Source: Microbacterium kyungheense
Lineage (GTDB): Bacteria; Actinomycetota; Actinomycetes; Actinomycetales; Microbacteriaceae
DNA: 64,000 bases
Assembly: GCF_006783905.1 (NCBI RefSeq)
Contig: NZ_VFPE01000005.1
Span: forward strand, 1 to 64,000
Direction: 5' to 3'
Position 1 is the stretch's first letter, and every line of letters starts with the position of its first letter. Made by a program: the position numbers and the translations under genes. Shown in pieces: positions 8,400 through 18,188 of the stretch. The notes under the pieces were generated by a model. It saw nothing but the letters and a program-made list of their open reading frames with translations, was not told the origin of the DNA and searched no databases.

Positions 8400-11249
8400 G
8401 TGACAAGCACCCTGGCACCGGCCGTCGTCCCCGAGGCCGTCGCCGGCACGGTCCGCGACCGGTCGCGCGTCAGGACGCGGGCGATCGACCGCGTCGCGTA
8501 TGCGAGCGACGCCTCGCACTTCCTGCTCACCCCGCAGGCCGTGATCGTCGCCGCCGACGCGGCGGAGGTCGGCGCCCTCATGCGCGCCGCCGGCGACAGC
8601 GGGACGCGGCTGACCTTCCGCTCAGGCGGCACGAGCCTGTCGGGTCAGGCGTCCACCGACGGCATCCTCGTCGACGTCCGGCAGCGGTTCCGCCGCATCG
8701 ACGTCGAGGACGAGGGCAGGCGCGTGCGCGTCCAGCCCGGTGCGACCGTCCGGCAGGTCAACGCGCGCCTGGCCCGCCACGGCCATCGCCTCGGCCCCGA
8801 TCCGGCCAGTGAGATCGCCTGCACGATCGGCGGGGTCGTCAACAACAACTCCAGCGGCATGGCCTGCGGCATCACCGAGAACACCTACCGGACGCTCGAG
8901 TCGCTCGTCTTCGTGCTGCCGTCGGGCACCGTCGTGGACTCGGGCGCACCCGACGCGGACGCCGCGCTGCAGGCGGCCGAGCCCGGACTGGTCGCGCGGC
9001 TGATGCGTCTGCGGGAGCGCGTCGTGTCGAATCCGCGATCGGTCGAGATCATCCGCCGGCAGTTCGCGATGAAGAACACGATGGGCTACGCCGTCAACGC
9101 GTTCCTGGACTTCGACACTCCGGCGCAGCTGCTCGCGCACCTCATCGTCGGCAGCGAAGGCACCTTGGCGTTCGTCGCCGAGGCGACCTATCGCACGGTG
9201 CCGGTCCTCCCGCGCATCTCGACGGCGCTCGCCGTGCTCCCCGACCTCGAGGCCGCCACCCGTGCGCTCCCCGAGCTGGTCGCGACGGGTGCGGCGACGC
9301 TGGAGCTGATGGATGCCGCCTCCCTGCGCGTCGGGCAGTCGCTGGCCGGCGCACCCCGGCAGATCCAGGGGCTTCAGGTGCGCGACCAGGCGGCCCTGCT
9401 CGTGGAGTATCACGCGCACACCGACGAGGAGCTCGCAGACCTCGTCGCGCGCGGGGCGCACACCCTCGCCACCCGGTCTCTCGAGGCACCGCCGCTGTTC
9501 AGCGCCGACGCCGCGGAGCGTGCCGTCGCGTGGAAGCTGCGCAAGGGCCTCTACGCGTCGGTCGCCGGCGCCCGCCCGAGCGGCACCACCGCGCTCCTGG
9601 AGGACGTCGTCGTGCCGGTCGAACGCCTGGCCGCGACCTGCGCGAGCCTGCAGACGCTGTTCGAGCGTCACGGCTACGGCGACAGCGTCATCTTCGGGCA
9701 TGCCAAGGACGGCAACATCCACTTCATGCTGACGGACCGGTTCGAGTCCACCGCCCAGCTCGCGCGGTACTCGGCGTTCACCGAGGACATGGTCGACCTC
9801 GTGCTGAGCGCGGGCGGCAACCTCAAGGCCGAGCACGGCACCGGTCGCGTCATGGCCCCCTACGTCGCCCGCCAGTACGGGGACGAGCTCGCCGACGTCA
9901 TGCGCGAGCTCAAGGGGCTGTGCGACCCGCACGGCATCCTCAACCCCGGCGTGATCGTCGACGACGATGCGGACGCACACCTCAAGAACATCAAGCTCGC
10001 CGACCCGATCGAGGTCGAGGCCGACCGCTGCGTCGAGTGCGGCTATTGCGAGCCGGTGTGCCCGAGCCGCGACCTGACCCTCACGCCGCGTCAGCGGATC
10101 GTCACGCGCCGGGCGATCGCGCGGGCCGAGGCATCCGGCGATCGAGAGCTCGTCGGCGAGCTGGAACGCGACTACGACTACGCGGGCATCGACACGTGCG
10201 CCGTCGACGGCATGTGCGTCACCGCGTGCCCCGTGCTGATCAACACGGGCACGCTCGTCAAGCGCCTGCGCCGCGAAGAGGCGGGCGCCGCCGCGAGCGC
10301 CGCCTGGAAGGGCGCTGCGGGCGCGTGGGGTGCGGCGACCCGCGTCGCGAGCCTGGGGCTGACGGTGGCGGACCGGATGCCGGCGGCCGTGGTCACCGCG
10401 GCGACCGACGTCGGCCGGGCGGTCCTCGGCGCGGACGCCGTGCCCAGGTACAGCGGCGACCTGCCGCGCGGCGGTCGCTCGCGGTCCCGGCTCGGCGCCG
10501 AGGTCGGAGCGGGCGATGCCACGCCCGTGGCCGTCTTCCTGCCGGCGTGCGTGGGGACCATGTTCGGCCCGGCCGCCGACGCGAGCGGGCGACCGGGGAT
10601 CGGCGTCACCGAGGCCTTCCGCCGCCTCGCCGAGCGCGCCGGCGTGCGGCTCATCGTGCCCGACGGGGTCGACGCGCTGTGCTGCAGCACACCGTGGACC
10701 TCGAAGGGGTACGCGGGCGGACGCGCGGCGATGTCGCAGCGCGTGGTCGCGGCGCTGGCCGAGGCCTCGCGGGGTGGGGAGCTCGCCGTCGTGAGCGATG
10801 CGTCGTCGTGCACCGAGGGCTTCGCGCATCTGCTGGCCGACGCCGGCGTGACCACGCCCGTCGAGGACGCGGTCGCCTTCGCCGAGCGCGTGCTGCTGCC
10901 GCGGCTCGGCGCGATCGCGCCCGTCGCGGGAACGCTCGCGCTGCATCCGACGTGCTCATCCACGCAGCTCGGGCTCGACCCGGCGCTGCAGCGCGTCGCC
11001 TCCGTGGTCGCCCAGGACGTCGTCGTGCCCGACGCATGGGGCTGCTGCGGCTTCGCCGGCGACCGCGGGATGCTGCATCCCGAGCTCACCGCGGCGGCGA
11101 CGGCGCCCGAGGCGGCGGAGGTGCGGTCACTCGGCGCCGACGCGCACGCATCGTGCAACCGCACGTGCGAGCTCGGCATGACCCGCGCGACGGGCGCGGA
11201 CTACCGTCATGTGCTCGAGCTGCTGGAGGAGGCGACCCGCCCGGCCTAG
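8400..11249 (+). CDS. FAD-linked and [4Fe-4S] oxidoreductase, D-lactate/glycolate dehydrogenase type
   Basis: 949 residues, a GlcD-GlcF-like fusion. An FAD-binding PCMH domain (GGTSLSGQAS, IGGVVNNNSSGMACG) is followed by the FAD-oxidase C domain (GHAKDGNIHFM near 433, AEHGTGR). Two ferredoxin-type clusters follow (CVECGYCEPVCP from Cys544; CAVDGMCVTACP from Cys600), then two CCG-type domains (HPTCSS, WGCCGFAGDRG). Such enzymes oxidise D-2-hydroxyacids at the membrane and pass electrons to quinone or a flavoprotein. GTG 8400 has a GCGAGGAG ribosome site. Glycolate from the RLP pathway or D-lactate are plausible substrates; L-lactate from rhamnose would have the wrong stereochemistry. The exact substrate is not decided. 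Confidence 0.88.
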   Translation: MTSTLAPAVVPEAVAGTVRDRSRVRTRAIDRVAYASDASHFLLTPQAVIVAADAAEVGALMRAAGDSGTRLTFRSGGTSLSGQASTDGILVDVRQRFRRIDVEDEGRRVRVQPGATVRQVNARLARHGHRLGPDPASEIACTIGGVVNNNSSGMACGITENTYRTLESLVFVLPSGTVVDSGAPDADAALQAAEPGLVARLMRLRERVVSNPRSVEIIRRQFAMKNTMGYAVNAFLDFDTPAQLLAHLIVGSEGTLAFVAEATYRTVPVLPRISTALAVLPDLEAATRALPELVATGAATLELMDAASLRVGQSLAGAPRQIQGLQVRDQAALLVEYHAHTDEELADLVARGAHTLATRSLEAPPLFSADAAERAVAWKLRKGLYASVAGARPSGTTALLEDVVVPVERLAATCASLQTLFERHGYGDSVIFGHAKDGNIHFMLTDRFESTAQLARYSAFTEDMVDLVLSAGGNLKAEHGTGRVMAPYVARQYGDELADVMRELKGLCDPHGILNPGVIVDDDADAHLKNIKLADPIEVEADRCVECGYCEPVCPSRDLTLTPRQRIVTRRAIARAEASGDRELVGELERDYDYAGIDTCAVDGMCVTACPVLINTGTLVKRLRREEAGAAASAAWKGAAGAWGAATRVASLGLTVADRMPAAVVTAATDVGRAVLGADAVPRYSGDLPRGGRSRSRLGAEVGAGDATPVAVFLPACVGTMFGPAADASGRPGIGVTEAFRRLAERAGVRLIVPDGVDALCCSTPWTSKGYAGGRAAMSQRVVAALAEASRGGELAVVSDASSCTEGFAHLLADAGVTTPVEDAVAFAERVLLPRLGAIAPVAGTLALHPTCSSTQLGLDPALQRVASVVAQDVVVPDAWGCCGFAGDRGMLHPELTAAATAPEAAEVRSLGADAHASCNRTCELGMTRATGADYRHVLELLEEATRPA

Positions 11250-12259
11250 CCGACCGGTGCCGTCGACTCGCGCACCACCAGCTCAGGCTGGAAGCGCACG
11301 GTGCGCTCGTGCTGCCCCTCGGGCTCTTCGAGCTCCTTGAGCAGCAGGTCCACGGCCGTGTAGCCGATCAGGTGCGCCGGCTGGCGGATGGAGCTGAGCG
11401 GCACGACGGTCGCCGATGCGAAGTCGATGTCGTCGTAGCCGATGAGCGCGATGTCGCGCGGCACCTGCACGTCCGACATGAGCGAGAACGCCTGGAGCGC
11501 ACCCACCGCGAGCAGGTCGTTCGCCGCGAAGACGGCATCCGGCCGCTCTCCGGGAGCACGCACCCGCAGCCGCTCCCCCGCCTCGCGGCCCTGCAGCACC
11601 GACAGCGCCGCCATCTCGATCATTTCGAGCGTGGCGCCCTCGACCTCGGCCACGGCGCGTCGCGCCCCCTCGAGGCGGTCGGCGACCTGACGGATCGAGC
11701 GGGGCCCGCCGATGTACGCGATGCGCCGCCGCCCCGTCGAAAGCAGGTGCGACACGGCGAGGTACCCGCCCTCGACGTCGTCGACCGACACCGAGGCGAG
11801 CGCGGTGGCGGCGTCCTCGTGATCGACGAGGATCACCGGGACTCCGGCGTTCTGCAGCCGGGCGAGGGCGGCGAGATCGCCGTCGACGGGCGTCACCAGC
11901 ACCCCGTTGACCCGCTGCTCGCGGAACAGCTCGAGATACGCGTCCTCACGATCGGAGCGTTCGTCGCTGTTGCCCAGCAGCACGCTCATGCCCGACTCGG
12001 CCGCGCGATCCTCGGCGCCGCGCGCGACCTCGGCGAAGAACGGGTTGCCCGAGTCGAGCACGATGAGGGCGATGCTGCGGCTGCGGCCCGCCCGCAGCTG
12101 GCGGGCGGCGTCGTTGCGCACGAACCCGAGCTCCTCGATCGCCTGCGTGACGCGCTCGACCGTCGCCGGCGACACCTTCTCGGGCCGGTTGAGCACGTTC
12201 GACACCGTCCCGACCGACACGGATGCCGCCGCCGCGACATCCCGCACGCTCACCACCAT
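11246..12259 (-). CDS. LacI-family transcriptional regulator (first of three)
   Basis: 337 residues. The N-terminal helix-turn-helix VRDVAAAASVSVGTVSNVLN (about 5-24) is followed by a hinge and a periplasmic-binding-protein-like sugar domain with VFAANDLLAVGAL and IALIGYDDIDFASA. The stop codons of this gene and the dehydrogenase share the palindrome CTAG (11246-11249). ATG 12259 is chosen because the helix-turn-helix starts there and GGGGGTGT precedes it. It lies just downstream of two rhamnosidase genes on the same strand but behind a terminator, so it is a good candidate regulator of the rhamnose genes. Confidence 0.9.
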   Translation of the reverse strand: MVVSVRDVAAAASVSVGTVSNVLNRPEKVSPATVERVTQAIEELGFVRNDAARQLRAGRSRSIALIVLDSGNPFFAEVARGAEDRAAESGMSVLLGNSDERSDREDAYLELFREQRVNGVLVTPVDGDLAALARLQNAGVPVILVDHEDAATALASVSVDDVEGGYLAVSHLLSTGRRRIAYIGGPRSIRQVADRLEGARRAVAEVEGATLEMIEMAALSVLQGREAGERLRVRAPGERPDAVFAANDLLAVGALQAFSLMSDVQVPRDIALIGYDDIDFASATVVPLSSIRQPAHLIGYTAVDLLLKELEEPEGQHERTVRFQPELVVRESTAPVG

Positions 12260-12306
12260 GACACCCCCAGGGTTTGTTTCCGCTGTCCGCGAGTGTAGGG
12301 CACCGG

Positions 12307-12344
12307 GCCGCCCGGGCAAGCGGTGTCCCGCCTGCCCGGGCGGC
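12307..12344 (-). terminator. Hairpin terminator of the rhamnosidase operon
   Basis: A perfect 12-bp stem GCCGCCCGGGCA (12307-12318) with TGCCCGGGCGGC (12333-12344), 3 bp past the GH78 stop codon; loop of 14 nt. Confidence 0.75.
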
Positions 12345-12346
12345 GC

Positions 12347-15178
12347 TCAGGCATCCGCCGCCACCGTCGCATCCGACTCCCTGCCGCTCGACAGATCCGC
12401 CAGCCGCTCGGCGATCGCCTGCTGCACGTCGGGGCCCGCGAACATGAACAGCGCCTCGCCGAGCTCACGACCGTCCGACCAGCGCGTGGTGGTGCGGAAC
12501 GCGTGCGCGGCGTCGGGATCCGCCGCCTCCAGCACGGTGGCGATCGCCTGGTAGGCCTCGAGGTCGTCGATGACGGCGGCCAGGGTGGAGTCCAGGCCGA
12601 TGGCGGACGTGGATGCCGGCGGTGCGGCATCCACCGTCTCCCACTCGTGCGAACCCGAGCCGACCTCGAACGACCGCCCGTCGGGCAGCACGACGACGGC
12701 CGTCGTGTTGGGCGGCACCGTCGCGGTGACGCGCAACGCCTCGCCGGCGCGGGACCAGCCGGACCGGGCCGGTCCGTACGGGGTGAGGTGCTCCGCCGAC
12801 GCCGAGTCGAAACCGGCGAGCGGGCGAGGCTCGATGCGCAGGCGCGCGTACCCCGGCGCGTCGGGCGCGAGGCCCGCGACCACCCGGTGCAGCCAGTCGC
12901 CGATCGCACCCAGCGCGTAGTGGTTGAACGACGTCATCTCGCCGGGGTTGATGGTGCCGTCGGGCAGCATCGAGTCCCAGCGCTCCCAGATCGTGGTCGC
13001 ACCCATCGTCACCGGGTACAGCCAGGACGGGTTCTCGGTCTGCACCAGCAGGCGCCGTGCCGTCTCGAGGTGGCCCGTCCGCGTGAGGGCGTCCTGGATG
13101 ATCGGCGTGCCGACGAAGCCGGTCCCGATGCGGTAGCCCGACAGGCGCGTCAGCTCGGCGAGCCGTGCCCCCAGGGCGTCGTGCTGGGACTCCGGGGCGA
13201 CGTCGAACATGATCGCGAGGGCGTAGGCCGTCTGCGCGTCCGACATCATGCGGCCCGCGGGCGTCACATACTCGGCGAGGAACGCCTGGCGCACCTCCTC
13301 GGCGATCACCGCGTACTCCTCGGCCGCGGCGTCCCTCCCGAGCAGGGCCGCCGCGCGCGCCACCGCCTCGACCGAGCGGAACAGGTACGCGGACGCGACG
13401 ATGTCGGCATCGGTCTTGGCCTTGGCCGCCTGCTCCGGCGGGGCGTCGGGGTCGAGCCAGTCGCCGAACTGGAACATGCCCTCCCACAGCCGCCGCGGGC
13501 CGGCGAGGTCGATGAGCGCATCGGCCCACGCCTTCATGCTGTCGTACTGACGCGCCACGGTCGACACATCGGCGTAGCGCTCGTGCAGCACCCAGGGGAC
13601 GATGGTGGCCGCGTCGCCCCACGCGGCCGCCGGGCGCGCGGCGCCGAGCACGTTGGGCACCACGAACGGCACGACGCCGTCGACCTGCTCGAGCGCGAGG
13701 TCTCGCAGCCACGAGTCGAGGAATCCGCGGACGTCGTAGAGGAAGGACGCCGTCGGCGCGAACACCTGGATGTCACCGGTCCAGCCGAGGCGCTCGTCGC
13801 GCTGCGGGCAGTCCGTCGGCAGATACAGGAAGTTGCCGCGAAGGCCCCACACGATGTTCTCGTGCAGCTGGTTCACGACCGGGTCGGATGCCTCGAACCA
13901 GCCGGTGCGCTCCATGTCGCTGTGGATCACCACCGCCGTCACGGCGGCCGGGTCGAGCTCGCCGGGCCAGCCGTCGATCTGGGCGTAGCGGAAGCCGTGG
14001 AAGGTGAACTCGGGCTCCCACTCCTCCACACCGTCGCCCGACAGGGTGTACCGGTCCGTGGCAGCGGCCGCGCGCAGCGGACGCGTGCCCAGTTCGCCGT
14101 GCTCCAGCACCTCGGCGTGACGGAGCGTCAGCACCGTGCCGGCCGGTCCCGCCACGCGCACCCGCAGGCGTCCGACGAGGTTCTGGCCGAAGTCCAGCAC
14201 CGTGTGTCCGGACGGCGTCTCGATCACCTCGCGCACGGTCAGCTCGTCGAGCCGCCGCACGAACGGCGACACACGGGCCTCGGGGGTGTGGACGGGCTCC
14301 TGCTCGGCCGCCGGCATCCAATCCGAGGCGTCGTACCCGGCCTCCGAGAAGCCACGGCCGTCCGCGTCGACGAGTGCGAGGCGTGCGTCGTGGTCCTCGC
14401 CGGCATACAGCCCGCTGGCGGTGATCGGACCGGTGGACGCCTGCCACGACGCATCCGTCAGGACCCACTCGCTCGTGCCGTCGTCGTACTCGATCAGCAG
14501 CTGGGCGGCGAACCGCGGCTGGGCGGCGTAGAGCGGGCGGGCGTTGTCGCGGAAGCCGTAGCTCTCAGTCGCCCACGCCCCCGCCAGCCGGACGCCGATG
14601 GCGTTGCGCCCCGGCGCCAGGAGCGCGGTGACATCGGTCGTCTCGTGGATGAGACGCCGCGGGTACGGGGTCCAGCCCGGCTTCATCACCTGGTCGTCGA
14701 CGTCCACACCGCCGAGCGCGGCCTGGTACACGCCCACCGCCGTCGCGTACAGCGTCGCCCGGGCCACCGCCCCGGTGACGTCGAACTCGCTGCGCAGGTA
14801 CGCCGGCTGCGCGGTCCCGACGGGCGACGGGAGCCCGATGGCCGCGGCGCGCCACTCCCCGTCACCGAGGAAGCCGGCGACGACACGGCGGGGCGCGCTC
14901 CACTCGCCGGTGGCGCCGTCCTGGCCGGTCACCCGCACGCGCAGCGACACCTCCTCTCGCGGCGCCAGCGGCGGGAACGGCCAGGCGATGCGCGTCGAGG
15001 CACGGCCTTCGACGCGATGGGTCCAGATCTCGCCGGCGCGGGTGAGCTCCACCTCGGCCGACGCCTGCAGCCAGTCGGCGGCATCCGTCGCCGTGCGCCA
15101 GCCGATCTCGGGCGCCGGCGACGCGACGACGTCGCTGCCGTGCGGGGCGTCCGTGGTGATGTGCGGAACGGTGGTCAT
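12347..15178 (-). CDS. Alpha-L-rhamnosidase, GH78 (downstream copy)
   Basis: 943 residues, cytoplasmic (no signal peptide). The order is an Ig-like N-terminal domain, Bac_rhamnosid N and concanavalin-like domains, an (alpha/alpha)6 catalytic barrel starting with DCPQRDERLGWTGDIQ, and a C-terminal beta domain. WLYPVTMGATTIWERWDSM and SFNHYALGAIGDWL are hallmark GH78 stretches with the catalytic Glu/Asp region. It inverts and releases L-rhamnose from plant glycosides or pectic oligosaccharides. ATG 15178 has AAGGAG 7 nt upstream; the frame is open further upstream but without homology. It is the second gene of an operon with the other GH78, 49 bp apart. The two share overall plan but differ throughout, suggesting different linkages. 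Confidence 0.93.
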   Translation of the reverse strand: MTTVPHITTDAPHGSDVVASPAPEIGWRTATDAADWLQASAEVELTRAGEIWTHRVEGRASTRIAWPFPPLAPREEVSLRVRVTGQDGATGEWSAPRRVVAGFLGDGEWRAAAIGLPSPVGTAQPAYLRSEFDVTGAVARATLYATAVGVYQAALGGVDVDDQVMKPGWTPYPRRLIHETTDVTALLAPGRNAIGVRLAGAWATESYGFRDNARPLYAAQPRFAAQLLIEYDDGTSEWVLTDASWQASTGPITASGLYAGEDHDARLALVDADGRGFSEAGYDASDWMPAAEQEPVHTPEARVSPFVRRLDELTVREVIETPSGHTVLDFGQNLVGRLRVRVAGPAGTVLTLRHAEVLEHGELGTRPLRAAAATDRYTLSGDGVEEWEPEFTFHGFRYAQIDGWPGELDPAAVTAVVIHSDMERTGWFEASDPVVNQLHENIVWGLRGNFLYLPTDCPQRDERLGWTGDIQVFAPTASFLYDVRGFLDSWLRDLALEQVDGVVPFVVPNVLGAARPAAAWGDAATIVPWVLHERYADVSTVARQYDSMKAWADALIDLAGPRRLWEGMFQFGDWLDPDAPPEQAAKAKTDADIVASAYLFRSVEAVARAAALLGRDAAAEEYAVIAEEVRQAFLAEYVTPAGRMMSDAQTAYALAIMFDVAPESQHDALGARLAELTRLSGYRIGTGFVGTPIIQDALTRTGHLETARRLLVQTENPSWLYPVTMGATTIWERWDSMLPDGTINPGEMTSFNHYALGAIGDWLHRVVAGLAPDAPGYARLRIEPRPLAGFDSASAEHLTPYGPARSGWSRAGEALRVTATVPPNTTAVVVLPDGRSFEVGSGSHEWETVDAAPPASTSAIGLDSTLAAVIDDLEAYQAIATVLEAADPDAAHAFRTTTRWSDGRELGEALFMFAGPDVQQAIAERLADLSSGRESDATVAADA

Positions 15179-15227
15179 GGGCACTCCTTCGTGCGATCTG
15201 CGTGCGTGTGGTGGGAGGATGCCGCGA

Positions 15228-17918
15228 TCAGGCCGGGACGACCGCCTCAGCTGCGGCGATCGCGGGTGCGGTGACGACGATGCGGTGGGTGCCGTGGCGG
15301 AGCTCGGCGGGCGCGGCGGCGCCGTCCACCGTCGCGGCGGATCCGGAGGTGACCGGCAGCTCCAGCAGCGCCCGCGAGCCGAACGGCACCTCCAGCGTCG
15401 CCTCGAAGACGCCGTCGACGAGCCGCCAGTCGATCGCGAGCCGGCCCTGCGGAGTCTGGATCGACGCCGACGCGCGGTCCAGCCCGGCGGCCGGGCGCGG
15501 CGCGACATGGACGGTCCGGTACCCCGGGTCGGCGGCATCCGGAGCCAGACCCGCCACCGTGCGGTACACCCAGTCGATCATCGCGCCGTAGGCGTAGTGG
15601 TTGAACGAGAGCATGCCCGTCTCGTCCTCGGAGGCGTCCTCGGTCGGCAGCGCGTCCATCGCGCCGGAGTGGATGCTGCCGTCGGGGAGGATCGCGTCCC
15701 AGCGCTCCCACACGGTCGTCGCCCCGCGGTCGACCTGGTAGAGCCACGACGGCGCCTCGCGGCGCAGCAGCATGAGGTACGCCTCGTCGAGGTGCCCCGC
15801 GTGCGACAGGGCGAACAGGACGAGGGGCGTTCCGAGGAACCCGGTCGCGATGCGGCCGTTCTCGCGCCGCACGTTCGCGGCCAGTCCGGCCGCGATCTCT
15901 TCGCGGCGTGCGGCCGGGGCCAGGCCGAACTCCAGCGCGATGGCGGCGCCGGACTGGGTGAGGACCGCCTCCTCGCCCCAGCGCTCGAAGGTCGCCGCCC
16001 CCACACGATCGGCGAGGGCCTCGTACTCGTCCGCCGTCGTGTCGTCGCCGAGGGCGCGCTCGGCGCGGGCGAGCAGCCGCGCCGACTGCGCGTAGAACGC
16101 GTTGGCCACGAAGTCGGCCGACACCTTCGCCTCCCACGGCCGCTCGCCGGGGGCGTCGGGGTCGAGCCAGTCGCTGAACTGGAAGTCGCCGCCCGGCAAC
16201 ACGACGCTGTCGCCGGCACGGCGCCGCAGGTGCTCGACCCAGCGCCGCATGCTGCTGCGCTGGCGCGCCAGCACCTCGTCCGAGCCGTACGACTCGTACA
16301 CGGCCAGGGGCACGATCGTGGCGGCATCCGCCCATCCGGCACGGCCCATGTTCTCGGTGGGCACGCCGCCCATCAGCATGTCCTGCGGCCGGATGATGTC
16401 GGGCACGACGGCCGGCACGCCGCCCTCGTCGGTCTGGTCGATCTCGAGGTCGCGCAGCCACGACATCCAGAACGCCTCGGTGTCCATGAGCGTGTTGGCC
16501 GTCGCCGCGAACGCCTGCGCGTCACCGGTCCAGCCGAGCCGCTCGTCGCGCTGCGGGCAGTCCGTCGGCACCGAGACGAAGTTGTCGCGCTGCGACCAGA
16601 ACACGTTCGAGTGGAAGCGGTTCAGCGCCTCGTGCGACGAGTCGAACGTGCTGCGCGGCGCAAGATCGCTCGAGATCGCGACGGCGGTCGCCGAGACGAC
16701 CTCGGCCCCCTCGACATCGGCGTACCGGAAGCCGTGGAAGGTGAACGCGGGCTCGAGCGTGTGCTCGCCGTCGCGGTCGAGCGTGTACACGTCCGTCGCC
16801 TTCGCCGAGCGCAGCGCCTTCACGTGCAGATCGCCGGAGGGCTCGAGCACCTCGGCGTGCCGCACCGTGACGACGTCGCCGGCGCGGCCGCGCACCACCA
16901 GGCGCACCCATCCCGACAGGTTCTGCCCGCTGTCCAGGCGCGTGCGCCCGGCGTGCGGCGTGGTCGTCATCGGCCGTTCGGCGACGATCCGCACCGGCGG
17001 GGCCGAGCGCGGCGCGAAGCGCGCACGGTCGACCTCGACGACGGAGGCCGCACCCCAGTCCGCGCCCGTGAACCCCGGCCGATGCACGGCGGGATCGTCG
17101 AGGCGCAGATCGATCACCGTCCCGTCGTAGATGCTGGCGCTGCGGATCGCGCCGAGTCCGGCCTGCCACGAGGCATCGGTCTTCGCGAGGACCTCGCCGT
17201 CCGCCTCGACCTGCGCGAGCGCACCGCTGCGTCCGCCGTAGATCGCCTGTCGGCGCGCGAAGCCGAAGCTGCCGCGGTACCAGCCGTCGGCGACGGCGAG
17301 GACGATCACGTTGACGCCCTCGTGGAGCAGTGCCGTCACGTCGAGGGTGTCGACGAGGATGCGCTGCTGGTACGACGTCCAGCCCGGCGTGAGCAGCGCG
17401 TCGGTGGCGCGCGCGCCGTTGATCCAGGCATCCACGAGCCCGAGTGCGCTCAGGCGCAGCCGGGCGCTCTGCGGCACGCGGTCCAGTGTGAACTCGGTGC
17501 GCAGGAGCGGCACCGGGCCGTCGGCCGGCGTATCGAGGCCGATCACGGCTGCGACCAGGTCCGGACCGTCGACGCCGGCCTCGACGACGAGCGGGTCGCT
17601 CCATGCGCTCCAGCCGGCGGTGGTGGCCACGCGCACGGCGAACGCGCGACGCTCGCGCGGAGCGAGGTCGGCGGCGACCTCGATACCCGTGGTGCGGACG
17701 GCTGCAACCGGGTCGGATGCGGTCAGCTCGCCGCGCTCGTCGCCCGAGGCGAGCTGATACCCGAGCAGGCGGGCGTCGGCGTCGTCGCTCTCGGCGTGCC
17801 AGCTCAGGCGCAGTCCGGTGCGGGGCACGCCGAGAAGGCCGGGACCGTGCTGGGTGCGCAGCCCGACGACGCGCGTCGCCGTGTCGGAGGACGTGGGGGC
17901 GGGGAGGGATGCCGTCAT
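15228..17918 (-). CDS. Alpha-L-rhamnosidase, GH78 (promoter-proximal copy)
   Basis: 896 residues with the same domain plan as its neighbour: N-terminal fibronectin-like domain, two beta domains (LDSGQNLSGWVRL), catalytic barrel (DCPQRDERLGWTGDAQAF; WLYQVDRGATTVWERWDAIL; LSFNHYAYGAMIDWVYR) and C-terminal beta-sandwich. No signal peptide, so it acts on imported oligosaccharides. ATG 17918 follows GAAAGGACTC. It is transcribed divergently from the sugar transporter across a ~270-bp region holding several operator-like sites, so enzyme and uptake are probably co-regulated. Confidence 0.93.
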   Translation of the reverse strand: MTASLPAPTSSDTATRVVGLRTQHGPGLLGVPRTGLRLSWHAESDDADARLLGYQLASGDERGELTASDPVAAVRTTGIEVAADLAPRERRAFAVRVATTAGWSAWSDPLVVEAGVDGPDLVAAVIGLDTPADGPVPLLRTEFTLDRVPQSARLRLSALGLVDAWINGARATDALLTPGWTSYQQRILVDTLDVTALLHEGVNVIVLAVADGWYRGSFGFARRQAIYGGRSGALAQVEADGEVLAKTDASWQAGLGAIRSASIYDGTVIDLRLDDPAVHRPGFTGADWGAASVVEVDRARFAPRSAPPVRIVAERPMTTTPHAGRTRLDSGQNLSGWVRLVVRGRAGDVVTVRHAEVLEPSGDLHVKALRSAKATDVYTLDRDGEHTLEPAFTFHGFRYADVEGAEVVSATAVAISSDLAPRSTFDSSHEALNRFHSNVFWSQRDNFVSVPTDCPQRDERLGWTGDAQAFAATANTLMDTEAFWMSWLRDLEIDQTDEGGVPAVVPDIIRPQDMLMGGVPTENMGRAGWADAATIVPLAVYESYGSDEVLARQRSSMRRWVEHLRRRAGDSVVLPGGDFQFSDWLDPDAPGERPWEAKVSADFVANAFYAQSARLLARAERALGDDTTADEYEALADRVGAATFERWGEEAVLTQSGAAIALEFGLAPAARREEIAAGLAANVRRENGRIATGFLGTPLVLFALSHAGHLDEAYLMLLRREAPSWLYQVDRGATTVWERWDAILPDGSIHSGAMDALPTEDASEDETGMLSFNHYAYGAMIDWVYRTVAGLAPDAADPGYRTVHVAPRPAAGLDRASASIQTPQGRLAIDWRLVDGVFEATLEVPFGSRALLELPVTSGSAATVDGAAAPAELRHGTHRIVVTAPAIAAAEAVVPA

Positions 17919-17967
17919 GGCCGAGTCCTTTCGGCGGAACGGCCGCTTCGCCGCCCGCGTCACCATC

Positions 17968-17981
17968 GTGAAACGATTCAG
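17968..17981. promoter_or_regulatory. LacI-type operator site (rha regulon candidate)
   Basis: GTGAAACGATTCAG, 50 bp upstream of the rhamnosidase start. Twelve bases (TGAAACGATTCA) are identical to the site before rhaM at 22266-22277; variants lie at 18083 and 34927. Confidence 0.6.
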
Positions 17982-18000
17982 GGTGCGATGTCAACTGAAG

Positions 18001-18037
18001 TGTAGACCGTTACACGATCGTAATGGACCGATCTACA
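18001..18037. promoter_or_regulatory. Extended inverted repeat in the divergent control region
   Basis: TGTAGACCG at 18001-18009 and CGATCTACA at 18029-18037 are reverse complements with one mismatch. The left half, TGTAGACCGTTACAC, recurs almost unchanged (TGTAGACCGGTACAC) before the GH3 gene at 34911. Probably a second regulator site between the rhamnosidase and transporter promoters. Confidence 0.5.
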
Positions 18038-18044
18038 TCGACTG

Positions 18045-18096
18045 TTGACCCCACCGTCGGAAGCGTCGTACCGTACCAGGAGTTGAATGGTTTCAA
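18045..18096 (+). promoter_or_regulatory. Predicted promoter and operator of the sugar ABC transporter
   Basis: TTGACC (18045-18050), an 18-bp spacer and TACCGT (18069-18074) look like a housekeeping promoter. Just downstream, TTGAATGGTTTCAA (18083-18096) is a palindrome whose reverse complement, TTGAAACCATTCAA, matches the rhaM operator at 12 of 14 bases. Its place over the start of transcription fits a LacI-type block. Confidence 0.5.
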
Positions 18097-18188
18097 ATGC
18101 CCTGAGGCATCGGTCGCCGCTCGACTCAGGCACCAAGGAATCCGGCAGCGTGGACGGACCATCCGTCCAGCTTTACAAGGAGGTAAAG

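Noticed and set aside
14598..18005. A 1135-codon plus-strand open frame opposite the two rhamnosidases
   Set aside because: Antisense shadow; the minus-strand GH78 proteins are unmistakable.
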